Shown here piece after piece: positions 5,796 through 13,407 of a DNA stretch of 13,525 nt. Numbering within the stretch: the first letter of the stretch is position 1; each line of letters starts with the position of its first letter. Under the pieces are notes generated by a model. That model did not search any database, was not told where the DNA came from, and saw nothing but the letters and a program-made list of their open reading frames with translations. The position numbers and the translations under genes were made by a program. The stretch is from Clostridia bacterium (lineage in GTDB: Bacteria; Bacillota_A; Clostridia; Christensenellales; Aristaeellaceae), in the NCBI GenBank assembly GCA_017517815.1, contig JAFWYA010000082.1, positions 1-13,525 of the forward strand. Reading direction: 5' to 3'.

Positions 5796-7187
5796 ATGAA
5801 AAAGCCCGGCTTCAACCCCTATCTGCCTTCGTGGGAGTACATTCCCGACGGCGAACCCTATGTGTTCGGCGACCGGGTGTATGTGTACGGCTCGCATGAT
5901 TTCTTCAACGGCTATGTGTTCTGCATGGGCGATTATGTGTGCTGGTCTGCGCCCGTGAACGACCTGACCGACTGGCGGTATGAGGGCGTCATCTACCCGC
6001 GCAACGCCGATCCCATGAACGCCGACGGTGAGATGTGCCTGTATGCGCCGGACGTGACCGTGGGCTCGGACGGGCGGTATTACCTGTACTATGTGCTGGA
6101 TCATCTGGACATCGTGTCGGTGGCGGTGTGCGACGAACCGGCGGGACGCTACCAGTTCTACGGGTATGTGCATCATGCTGATGGCACGTATCTGGGCCGG
6201 GCGCAGGGCGACGAGCCGCAGTTCGACCCCGGCGTGATCACCGAGGGCGATGTCACGTGGCTGTATACGGGCTTCTGCCCGCATGGCGGAAAAGACCGCC
6301 ACGGCGCGATGGTCACGAAGCTGGCGGCGGATATGCTCACCGTGCTGGAGGGGCCGCAGTTTGTGGTGCCCGGCGTGGAATATGCAAAGGGCACGATGTA
6401 TGAGCAGCACCCCTTCTTTGAAGCGCCTTCCATCCGTAAGGTGGGCGAAAAGTATTACTTTGTGTACTCCTCGGTGGTCATGCACGAGCTGTGCTATGCC
6501 GTCAGCGACCGGCCCGACGGCGGCTTTGTGTTCGGCGGCGTGATCGTCAGCAACTGCGACCTGTTCCCCGGCAGGCCCCAGCTGCCCATGGCGCTGGGCG
6601 GCAACAACCATGGCAGCATCATCGAAATTGCCGGGCAGTGGTATGTGATCTATCACCGGCAGACCAACAACACCTGGTTCAGCCGTCAGGGCTGCGCCGA
6701 GCCCATCGCCATCCTGCCCGACGGCAGCATTCCGCAGGTGGAGATCACATCCTGCGGTTTAAACGGCGGGCCGCTGCCGGCAAAGGGCGAGTACCCGGCG
6801 TATATCGCCTGCCATCTGTACGATGCAAAGCGCGATAGGATCAGCAACGCCCCGGGCGCGGCGTACATCACGCAGGAAGGGCGCGACGGCGACGAGATCC
6901 CCGGCTATATCGCCAACCTGCATGATACAGTCGTTGCGGGCTTCAAATATTTTGATTTTGAAGATGTTCAGCGCATCACCCTCAAGCTGCGCGGCTACGG
7001 CACCGGCGGACGCATCCATGTGCGCCTGAGCCCGGACGGCGAAAACCTGGCCACGATGGAGCTGCACAACACCAACCTGTGGGCGGAGTACAGTGCGCCC
7101 GTCAGCATTCCAAACGGAAAGCAGGCGCTGTACCTGGCCTATGAAGGCGGCGGCAGCGCCATGCTGGGATTTATCTGTTTTGCCTGA
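5796..7187 (+). CDS. Glycoside hydrolase family 43 enzyme (arabinofuranosidase/xylosidase type)
   Basis: The 463-residue protein has no signal peptide and should act in the cytoplasm on imported oligosaccharides. It opens with NPYLPSWEYIPDGEP and FGDRVYVYGSHD, typical of a GH43 five-bladed propeller. Candidate catalytic residues are Asp18 (base, in PDGEP), Asp86 (YAPDV, pKa modulator) and Glu209 (FFEAPS, acid). NNHGS (270-274) and IYHRQ (285-289) match later blades. A C-terminal beta-sandwich of about 330-463, ending ALYLAYEGGGSAMLGFICF, resembles a CBM6-like domain. ATG 5796 follows CAGGAGG by 8 bases; an ATG 42 bases earlier overlaps the promoter and is rejected. Its 3' end overlaps the convergent AraC gene by 17 bp. 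Inverting GH43 enzymes release L-arabinose or D-xylose; which one cannot be read here. Confidence 0.9.
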   Translation: MKKPGFNPYLPSWEYIPDGEPYVFGDRVYVYGSHDFFNGYVFCMGDYVCWSAPVNDLTDWRYEGVIYPRNADPMNADGEMCLYAPDVTVGSDGRYYLYYVLDHLDIVSVAVCDEPAGRYQFYGYVHHADGTYLGRAQGDEPQFDPGVITEGDVTWLYTGFCPHGGKDRHGAMVTKLAADMLTVLEGPQFVVPGVEYAKGTMYEQHPFFEAPSIRKVGEKYYFVYSSVVMHELCYAVSDRPDGGFVFGGVIVSNCDLFPGRPQLPMALGGNNHGSIIEIAGQWYVIYHRQTNNTWFSRQGCAEPIAILPDGSIPQVEITSCGLNGGPLPAKGEYPAYIACHLYDAKRDRISNAPGAAYITQEGRDGDEIPGYIANLHDTVVAGFKYFDFEDVQRITLKLRGYGTGGRIHVRLSPDGENLATMELHNTNLWAEYSAPVSIPNGKQALYLAYEGGGSAMLGFICFA

Positions 7188-7983
7188 ACTCCGTTTTGAC
7201 GGAGGCCAGCTGCGCACGGAACTGGTTGGGCGGCATGCCGCACTGTGACAAAAACGCGCGGTGGAAGGTGCGGGGGTTTGCATAGCCGCATTCCTCGGCC
7301 ACCTGCGCCACGGAATACTGCGGCTCGCCCAGCAGACGGCAGGCCTGGTCGATGCGAAGGGTGTTGATGTACTGGCGGAAGTTGATGCGCAGCTTCTGCG
7401 AAAAGATGTGCGACAGGTGGATGCGGCTCACGCCCAGCGCCTGCGCGGTGCTTTCCAGCGAGATATCCTCGGTAAAATGCTCGGATATATAATGAAGCAC
7501 CCGGTAACTCAGCCCGCTTTCCATGTGGCTGCCCGTGCCCTGAAGCGTAAGCGTGGGCAGCACATGCGCCAGAAACACATGCAGGTAGGCCGTTGTCAGC
7601 CCCTCATCCTCGCGCGGCTGCGACAGCTGGCCGATGGTCCACATCAGCTCTTTGTTATTTACGTCCAGCCTGCCGAACGGGCAGGCGGGAAACGACGTGC
7701 GGAACACCCGCGTGAACTGGCTGATGGTTTCCGGCAGGAAGATCAGCGTAAGCCCCTGCGCGTCGGGCGACACCTCGTCGTAGCTGTGCGCGATGACCGG
7801 AAAGATCACCGCCGTTTCGCCCGGACCCAGCGTGCGGCTGAGGCCGTCCACCGTCATGCGCACACTGCCGTGTGTGATGTACACCATTTCCACCGGGTCG
7901 TGCACATGGGTGGGAAACGGATGGTCGCAGATGAAACCGGCAAACAGGTTTTCGCTGCGTTTTTCGTAAAACAGTCCGCTCAT
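7171..7983 (-). CDS. AraC-family transcriptional regulator with cupin sensor domain
   Basis: The 270-residue protein has an N-terminal cupin-like sugar-sensing domain (PTHVHDPVEMVYITHGSVRM, near 24-43) and a C-terminal double helix-turn-helix: ISLESTAQALGVSRIHLSHIF near 174-194 and YSVAQVAEECGYANPRTFHRAF near 223-244, the second being the AraC signature. ATG at 7983 (minus strand) is chosen: a GGGAG lies 11 bases upstream, the start falls just before the cupin domain, and both its own promoter and the divergent transporter promoter lie further out. A longer reading frame up to 8115 would run through those promoter boxes. It sits divergently from the importer genes and converges on the GH43 gene, so it most likely activates the locus when the sugar is present. 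Confidence 0.93.
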   Translation of the reverse strand: MSGLFYEKRSENLFAGFICDHPFPTHVHDPVEMVYITHGSVRMTVDGLSRTLGPGETAVIFPVIAHSYDEVSPDAQGLTLIFLPETISQFTRVFRTSFPACPFGRLDVNNKELMWTIGQLSQPREDEGLTTAYLHVFLAHVLPTLTLQGTGSHMESGLSYRVLHYISEHFTEDISLESTAQALGVSRIHLSHIFSQKLRINFRQYINTLRIDQACRLLGEPQYSVAQVAEECGYANPRTFHRAFLSQCGMPPNQFRAQLASVKTEFRQNR

Positions 7984-8019
7984 GGGCTGGTGAGCTCCCT
8001 TCGGAAAAACATTTTCTAC

Positions 8020-8048
8020 ATTGTACCCTGAAAAATGTCCCAAGTAAA
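8020..8048 (-). promoter_or_regulatory. Promoter of the AraC-family regulator
   Basis: Read on the minus strand, TTTACT (8043-8048) and TACAAT (8020-8025) are 17 bp apart. Transcription would start at about 8013, some 30 bases before the chosen start codon. Confidence 0.6.
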
Positions 8049-8070
8049 GATGAAAAGGATATTTTTGTCC
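8031..8070. promoter_or_regulatory. Candidate AraC operator, two direct repeats 30 bp apart
   Basis: AAAAATGTCC (8031-8040) and ATTTTTGTCC (8061-8070) are in the same orientation and exactly 30 bp apart, about three helical turns. The first lies between the -10 and -35 boxes of the regulator gene; the second ends 21 bp before the -35 box of the importer promoter. This arrangement suits activation of the importer and self-repression. It is an inference from spacing. Confidence 0.5.
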
Positions 8071-8091
8071 TATTATATGTGGAAAAGGGTA

Positions 8092-8120
8092 TTGTACGAA
8101 TGTTTCATAAGGCATATAAT
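8092..8120 (+). promoter_or_regulatory. Promoter of the ABC importer operon
   Basis: The -35 box TTGTAC (8092-8097), a 17-bp spacer and a perfect -10 box TATAAT (8115-8120) make the best promoter in the window. The leader of about 50 bases holds a short TGGGA/TCCCA stem and the AAGGAG site at 8164-8169. Confidence 0.8.
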
Positions 8121-8177
8121 AGAATATAAGTTATGGGAGAGAAATTCCCAAAAAGTCAATAAGAAGGAGTGGATACC

Positions 8178-9809
8178 ATGCGTAAACTGTTGGCAGCAAT
8201 CCTGGCCCTGACGATGCTTTTGTCCATGACGAGCTTCGCTATGGCGGAGGAACCCATCACCGTTACCATGTTCGTCGGTGAACCCGGCGATCAGCCCACT
8301 GAAGACAACAAGATGTACAAACTCATCGAAGAAGAGTTTGGCGTCAAGTTCGAAATCGAATTCCTGGCTGGCGACCTGGACGAGACCCTCGGCACCAAGT
8401 TCGCCGGTGAAGACTACGCTGACCTGTTCAACGCGGGCAACAGCGCTGAGAAGGCTATCGCCGCCGGCGCTCTGATCGACCTGCTGCCCTACATCAGCGA
8501 AGAAAAGACCCCCAACCTGTACAACCACATCAAGGACCTGCTGCCCCAGCTGGTCAATGAAGCGGGCGAACTGTACATCATCCCCAACTACGGCATTCAC
8601 TACAATGCCCAGATCCAGAACTACTGCAACGGCCCGTCCTTCTTCATCCAGAAGCAGGTTCTGGAGTGGGCCGGCTATCCCCAGATCAAGACCCTCGACC
8701 AGTACTTCGACCTGATCGAGAAGTTCCTCGCCGCCAACCCCACCAACGAGAACGGCGCTGCCTATGAAGGCTTTGCCATCCTCTGCGAAGACTGGCGTCA
8801 CTTCTGCCTCATCAACCCCGTTCAGCACCTGATGGGCCGCCCCAACGACGGCGAAGTCATCATCGACATCAACTCCGGCAACTGGGAGACCACCACTTTC
8901 ATCAACCAGCCCTATGCCAAGCCCTACTATGCCAAGCTGAACGAGGCTTTCAAGAAGGGCCTCATCAACCCCGATACCTTCGTTATGACCTATGACCAGT
9001 ACATCGCCAAGCTGTCCGCCGGCACCATCCTGGGCATGTTCGACCAGACCTGGGACTTCGGCACCGCCACCGCCGCTCTGGAAACCGCCGGCATGTACAA
9101 GAACACCTTCTGCGCTCTGCCCCTGGTGTATGACGAGAGCTACGGCTACGGCGTCATCGAAGAGCACTACCTCAACGGCGCTGTGCCCAACAAGGACCGC
9201 GGCTTCGGCATCTCCGTCAACTGCGAGGATCCTGAGCGCATGATCGCCATGTTCGAAGAGCTGCTGTCCGACAAGTGGCAGAAGCTGCTGCAGTGGGGCA
9301 TCGAGGGCGAAGACTACTACGTAGAAAACGGCCGCATGCTCATGACCACCGAGCAGTACAACAACCGTTCTGACGCCAGCTGGCAGATGAAGAACACCGC
9401 CAAGACCCTGTGGGAAGGCGCTCCCAAGAAGCAGGGCACTCAGGACGACGGCAACGCCTGGGCCCACAGCGATCAGGGCGAAAACTACTTCGCGCTGATG
9501 AGCGACTACGACAAGGCCTTCCTGACCGCCTACGGCTACAAGAAGCCCGCTGACTTCTTCAACGCTCCCATCGAGCTGGCTCCCTACGGCGAAGCCTGGC
9601 AGATCGACAAGACCCCCATCCAGGACGACTACGACAAGTTTAACCTGCTGCAGGATCAGTGGCTGCCCAAGGTCATCATGAGCGCCGATCAGGCTGAACT
9701 CGACGCCAACTGGGATGCTTTCATCGCTGAAATCAACCCCTACTGCGAAGTTTACACCAACTATATGCAGGCTGAAGTTCTCAAGCTCGTGGAACAGGCC
9801 ACCAAGTAA
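8178..9809 (+). CDS. Extracellular sugar-binding protein of ABC importer (LplA/YtcQ-type)
   Basis: The 543-residue protein begins with a signal peptide (Arg-Lys, then a hydrophobic stretch to SFAMA) with a likely signal peptidase I cut before EEPITVTMF at about residue 24. There is no cysteine near the cut, so the usual lipoprotein anchor of Bacillota binding proteins is missing. The mature part is the size of family 1 binding proteins that feed oligosaccharides to LplBC-type permeases, and includes an aromatic-rich YNAQIQNYCNGPSFF segment. ATG 8178 follows AAGGAG by 8 bases; an in-frame GTG at 8169 is inside that site. Codon bias is very strong, fitting high expression. It is the first gene after a strong promoter and is followed by a terminator, then two permeases. 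The ligand is unknown; context suggests arabino- or xylo-oligosaccharide. Confidence 0.92.
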   Translation: MRKLLAAILALTMLLSMTSFAMAEEPITVTMFVGEPGDQPTEDNKMYKLIEEEFGVKFEIEFLAGDLDETLGTKFAGEDYADLFNAGNSAEKAIAAGALIDLLPYISEEKTPNLYNHIKDLLPQLVNEAGELYIIPNYGIHYNAQIQNYCNGPSFFIQKQVLEWAGYPQIKTLDQYFDLIEKFLAANPTNENGAAYEGFAILCEDWRHFCLINPVQHLMGRPNDGEVIIDINSGNWETTTFINQPYAKPYYAKLNEAFKKGLINPDTFVMTYDQYIAKLSAGTILGMFDQTWDFGTATAALETAGMYKNTFCALPLVYDESYGYGVIEEHYLNGAVPNKDRGFGISVNCEDPERMIAMFEELLSDKWQKLLQWGIEGEDYYVENGRMLMTTEQYNNRSDASWQMKNTAKTLWEGAPKKQGTQDDGNAWAHSDQGENYFALMSDYDKAFLTAYGYKKPADFFNAPIELAPYGEAWQIDKTPIQDDYDKFNLLQDQWLPKVIMSADQAELDANWDAFIAEINPYCEVYTNYMQAEVLKLVEQATK

Positions 9810-9825
9810 TTGATCATCCTTCGCG

Positions 9826-9861
9826 CCATGGGGAGAGGTTTGCCTCTCCCCATGGTTTTTT
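9826..9861 (+). terminator. Intergenic terminator between binding protein and permeases
   Basis: CCATGGGGAGAGG (9826-9838) pairs perfectly over 13 bp with 9843-9855 around a TTTG loop, and six T follow. As no promoter is evident between it and the permeases, it probably lets only part of transcription through, giving more binding protein than permease. Confidence 0.9.
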
Positions 9862-9879
9862 CAGAAAGGGGTGCACACG

Positions 9880-10833
9880 ATGAACGGAGCAGTGCAGAAG
9901 AGCGTTATTCCGCCTCCGTCGACCAAAAAGACCATATGGCGCGTGCTGTGGGATCAGAAGTATCTGATGCTGATGAGCGTGCCTGTGCTTCTTTATGTCC
10001 TTCTTTTCAACTACTATCCGCTGTGGGGCTGGCGCTATGCGTTCCAGAACCTGGATTTGATGACCATCAAAAAAGGCGCAAGCTGGATTGGTCTTGACAA
10101 CTTCAAATGGCTGTTTTCTGAAAAGCTGTTCTGGCTGGGCTTCCGCAACACCCTGGCCATGAGCATCATCAACCTTATCTTTGGCACCACCGCTTCCGTT
10201 CTGCTGGCCATTCTGCTTAACGAAGTGGGCAACCGTGCCTTCAAGCGCACCGTGCAGACGGTGACCTATCTGCCTCACTTCCTGAGCATGGTTATCGTTG
10301 TTGGCATGGCGCAGAACATGTTCATCACCGACGGCCCCATCAACCGCGTGCTGATGTCGCTTGGCATCATCGATTCGCCGGTGTGGTGGCTGGGTGAGGG
10401 CAAGTATTTCTGGTGGCTGGTCGGCATTATCAATGTGTGGAAGGAAGTTGGCTGGAACTCCATCATCTACATTTCCACCATGACCAGCATCGACCCCACG
10501 CTGTATGAGGCTGCCGCCATCGACGGCGCAGGCCGCTTCCAGCGCATCCTCAACGTTACGCTGCCCGGCATCAAGTCCACGTTCGTGGTGCTGCTCATTA
10601 TGAATATCGGCCATCTGATGGAGGCCGGTTTCGAGATCCAGTACCTGCTGGGCAACAAGCAAGTGTACGACTTTTCCCAGACTCTTGACGTGTTCGTGCT
10701 GGAGTTCGGCATTCAGAACAACAAGTATGGCCGTGCCATCGCCGCCGGCATGTTCAAGAGTGTGGTTGGCATTATCCTGCTGTTTGCCGCCAACTTTGTG
10801 GCCAAAAAGCTGGATGAAGATACGCTGCTGTAA
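9880..10833 (+). CDS. ABC sugar permease, LplB-type (CUT1)
   Basis: The 317-residue inner-membrane protein has about six helices and the permease EAA loop at about 210-231 (EAAAIDGAGRFQRILNVTLP), which docks with the ATPase. The start YLMLMSVPVLLYVLLFNYYPLWG with a following FQNLD is typical of the LplB/YteP family that works with large family 1 binding proteins. ATG 9880 follows AAAGGGG by 8 bases; a GTG at 9871 overlaps that site and is less likely. It lies just after the terminator and 14 bp before the second permease, with which it should form the membrane heterodimer. Confidence 0.93.
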   Translation: MNGAVQKSVIPPPSTKKTIWRVLWDQKYLMLMSVPVLLYVLLFNYYPLWGWRYAFQNLDLMTIKKGASWIGLDNFKWLFSEKLFWLGFRNTLAMSIINLIFGTTASVLLAILLNEVGNRAFKRTVQTVTYLPHFLSMVIVVGMAQNMFITDGPINRVLMSLGIIDSPVWWLGEGKYFWWLVGIINVWKEVGWNSIIYISTMTSIDPTLYEAAAIDGAGRFQRILNVTLPGIKSTFVVLLIMNIGHLMEAGFEIQYLLGNKQVYDFSQTLDVFVLEFGIQNNKYGRAIAAGMFKSVVGIILLFAANFVAKKLDEDTLL

Positions 10834-10847
10834 AGGAGGGAAATGCT

Positions 10848-11768
10848 GTGACTGCTGTTCCTATGAAAAAACGCAAGGCGAAAAGACAGGACATCGTGTT
10901 CCCGATCGTCAACACGGTCATTCTGTGCGTGCTGATGTTTGTCACGCTTTTCCCGGTCATCAATACCGTGGCCATTTCCTTCAACGACGGTATCGACGCC
11001 GTTCGCGGCGGCATTGGCCTGTGGCCCCGCGTGTTCAGCACAGAGGCGTACAAGTCGCTGCTGTCTGACAAGCTGACATACAATGCATTCGGCATTTCCG
11101 TGGCGCGCACGGTGATCACCACGGTTTTGAACCTGTTCTTCACCTCCATGCTGGCCTTTGCCCTGAGCCGCAGGGAGTATGTGCTGCGCAAGTTCATCAC
11201 CCTGATGGTGGTGCTTACCATGTACGTCAACGCCGGCCTCATCCCCAACTTCCTGCTCATCCACCGGACGCTCAAGCTTAGCAAAACGTTCTGGGTGTAC
11301 ATCATCCCCACGATGTTCAGCTGCTTCAACATGATCGTCATCCGCACCTACATCATGGGCCTGCCCGAGGCACTGGCTGAAAGCGCCCGCATCGACGGCG
11401 CCAACGACCTGCGTATCTTCTGGCAGATCATCTTCCCGCTGTGCACGCCGGTGCTGGCGACGGTCGCCCTGTTCGTGGCGGTTGGCAGCTGGAACCAGTG
11501 GTTCGATACCCAGCTGTACTGCGGCAGCAAGAAGAACCTGTACACGCTGCAGTACCTGCTGAAGATGAAGCTGGCCACATCCATGAACACGACCAATATG
11601 GCCAATACGTCCGTTGACGCGCTGGCCAACTCCGCTGCCACCAAGTCCACCCCCGTTACGGTGCGCTGCGCCATCACGGTTGTGAGCGCGCTGCCCATTC
11701 TGGTGGTATACCCCTTCCTGCAGCGCTACTTCGTCACCGGCATGGTGCTGGGTGGCGTAAAGGGCTGA
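10848..11768 (+). CDS. ABC sugar permease, LplC/YtcP-type (CUT1)
   Basis: The 306-residue inner-membrane protein shows about six helices and an EAA loop at about 174-197 (EALAESARIDGANDLRIFWQ). The C-terminus ...LPILVVYPFLQRYFVTGMVLGGVKG is the hallmark end of carbohydrate permeases of this family. The GTG at 10848 is taken as start because AAAGGAGGG ends 7 bases before it; ATG 10843 runs into a stop after two codons and ATG 10863 is too far from the site. It pairs with the LplB-type permease upstream. No ATPase gene follows; a terminator does. Confidence 0.92.
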   Translation: MTAVPMKKRKAKRQDIVFPIVNTVILCVLMFVTLFPVINTVAISFNDGIDAVRGGIGLWPRVFSTEAYKSLLSDKLTYNAFGISVARTVITTVLNLFFTSMLAFALSRREYVLRKFITLMVVLTMYVNAGLIPNFLLIHRTLKLSKTFWVYIIPTMFSCFNMIVIRTYIMGLPEALAESARIDGANDLRIFWQIIFPLCTPVLATVALFVAVGSWNQWFDTQLYCGSKKNLYTLQYLLKMKLATSMNTTNMANTSVDALANSAATKSTPVTVRCAITVVSALPILVVYPFLQRYFVTGMVLGGVKG

Positions 11769-11782
11769 TTGCAAAACTTCAC

Positions 11783-11815
11783 AAGCGTCCGACTTTCGCC
11801 GGACGCTTCTTTCTT
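11783..11815 (+). terminator. Terminator after the permease genes
   Basis: AAGCGTCCG (11783-11791) and CGGACGCTT (11800-11808) pair perfectly around an 8-base loop, and CTTTCTT follows. The T-tract is interrupted, so some read-through into the esterase is likely; no clear promoter is seen in the remaining 24 bp. Confidence 0.75.
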
Positions 11816-11839
11816 ACGCCTTAAAGGAGCTGACCACCC

Positions 11840-13291
11840 GTGATCCGACGCGTCAAAACCGAAAACGGCTGGGTGCGCGGCCTGCCCGCGGCCGACCCGC
11901 GCATCACCAGCTACAAGGGCATCCCGTTCGCTGCGCCGCCTGTGGGAAACAACCGCTGGCGCGCGCCCCAGCCCTGCGCTGACTGGCAGGGCGATCTGCA
12001 GGCGTATGCCTTTGCGCCCATCCCCATGCAGGCCAACTGCGCGGGCGACCCGGCCAAAGATATCTACGCCCGCGAATGGCATGTCGACCCCGAACTGCCC
12101 ATGAGCGAGGACTGCCTGTATTTGAACATCTGGACCCCGGCTGACGGGCGGCAGAATTTGCCGGTGTATGTGTGGTACTTCGGCGGCGGACTGCAGGTGG
12201 GCAATACCGCCGAAATGGAGTTCGACGGCGAACGCATCGCACGCCGCGGCATCGTGGTGGTGTCGGTGAGCTACCGGCTGAATGCCTTCGGCTTCCTGTG
12301 CCACCCGGAGATCACCAGGGAAGCGCCGGACGCAGCGGCAAACTTTGGTTTCCTCGACCAGCAGTGCGCCACCCGCTGGGTGAAGCGCAATATCGCGGCA
12401 TTCGGCGGCGACCCGGAAAATATCACCATCGGCGGTCAGTCGGCAGGCGGCATGAGCGTGTGCGCGCAGATGACCTGCCCTGCCAACGAGGGCCTGTTCC
12501 GGCGTGCCATCGTGCAGAGCGGCACCTTCGCCCAGCCCTACCGCGCAAGGATGGGTATTTTCACCCGCACGCTCAAAGAGGCTGAGGAGCAGGGCAAGCA
12601 GTTCTTTGAGGCACTGGGCGTAAAGACCCTTGAAGAGGCCCGTCAGCTGGACGCGCGCACCATCGAGGATGTGTCGCTGAGCTGGCCGTGGGGCTGCTGG
12701 AGCGAGGCCATCGACGGCACGTTCAGCACCTATCCCAGCGGCGAATGGTATCTGCATGACGAGCGCATCCAGTGCCCGGTGCTGCTGGGCGAAACCAGCA
12801 GCGAGTTCATGGCCTCGCCCGACGATGACGCCCCCGCGCGCTTCGGCGACAAGGCGGATGAACTCAGGCAGCTGATCGCAGCCAACGACGCAAACCTGCA
12901 TACCATCGGCTTTGCCATCCGCTCCGCCAGCCGCCGCAAACACGATCATCCCCTGTATGCCTACCTGTTTGATGCGGATATCCCCGGCTGGGATCACCCG
13001 GGCACGTTCCACTCGGTGGATCTGTGGTTCTTCTTTGAAACGCTGGCCAAGTGCTGGCGGCCCTTCACCGGCAAACACTACGATCTTGCCCGGCAGATGT
13101 GCGATTACTGGGCCAACTTCATCCGCACGGGCGACCCCAACGGCGAGGACAGCCATGGCAATCCCCTGCCAAACTGGCCCGAACTGACGGAGGAAAACCC
13201 GCAGCGCATGTGCTTCAAAGCAGAAGCAGGCAGCGAACCATGGCCCCTGTCCCCGCTGGAAAGCTTCCTGCTCGACGAACATCTGAAATAA
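11840..13291 (+). CDS. Type-B carboxylesterase
   Basis: The 483-residue protein is a carboxylesterase of the type-B (COesterase) family. It has YKGIPFAAPPVGNNRWRAPQP near 25-45, SEDCLYLNIWTP (89-100), SYRLNAFGF (144-152), and the elbow GGQSAGG with Ser201. The other triad candidates are Glu322 (GETSSEF) and His391 (GTFHSVDLW). The usual oxyanion motif HGGG reads FGGG (114-117), so the His is replaced. GTG 11840 follows AAAGGAG by 10 bases. No signal peptide is seen, so it should be cytoplasmic. Placed 72 bp after the importer, it probably removes acetyl or aromatic acyl groups from imported oligosaccharides; xylan-type esters fit the GH43 neighbour. This role is inferred from context. Confidence 0.9.
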   Translation: MIRRVKTENGWVRGLPAADPRITSYKGIPFAAPPVGNNRWRAPQPCADWQGDLQAYAFAPIPMQANCAGDPAKDIYAREWHVDPELPMSEDCLYLNIWTPADGRQNLPVYVWYFGGGLQVGNTAEMEFDGERIARRGIVVVSVSYRLNAFGFLCHPEITREAPDAAANFGFLDQQCATRWVKRNIAAFGGDPENITIGGQSAGGMSVCAQMTCPANEGLFRRAIVQSGTFAQPYRARMGIFTRTLKEAEEQGKQFFEALGVKTLEEARQLDARTIEDVSLSWPWGCWSEAIDGTFSTYPSGEWYLHDERIQCPVLLGETSSEFMASPDDDAPARFGDKADELRQLIAANDANLHTIGFAIRSASRRKHDHPLYAYLFDADIPGWDHPGTFHSVDLWFFFETLAKCWRPFTGKHYDLARQMCDYWANFIRTGDPNGEDSHGNPLPNWPELTEENPQRMCFKAEAGSEPWPLSPLESFLLDEHLK

Positions 13292-13297
13292 AAGAAG

Positions 13298-13400
13298 CTC
13301 CCCTTACAGGAAATATGATGTAAAGGAAGGGTTTATCCTCCACATTCCATCATGACTTGTAATAGAATTATGGCGATAAACGAAAATTACGCAGTGGGGG
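13298..13400 (+). repeat. Leader module of AT-rich hydrolase unit, copy B
   Basis: The blocks match copy A at 4340-4480: CTCCCCT (13298), AAAGGA (13322), TTATCCT (13333), CACATT (13341), TAGAAT (13363), GCGATAAAC (13373), then AATT and GCAG (13391). TAGAAT is the likely -10 box, although no good -35 box is seen. No terminator for the upstream esterase was recognised in this stretch. Confidence 0.7.
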
Positions 13401-13407
13401 AAAGCGT

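Noticed and set aside
7984..8115. Upstream start for the AraC-family regulator
   Set aside because: The extra 44 residues would cover the regulator promoter and the candidate operator; the cupin domain begins after the start at 7983.
8073..9467. A 464-codon open frame on the minus strand
   Set aside because: It is a codon-bias shadow of the binding protein gene and also runs through the promoter at 8092-8120.
13292..13407. Search for a terminator after the esterase
   Set aside because: No stable stem followed by a T-run was found; the leader module starts almost at once.
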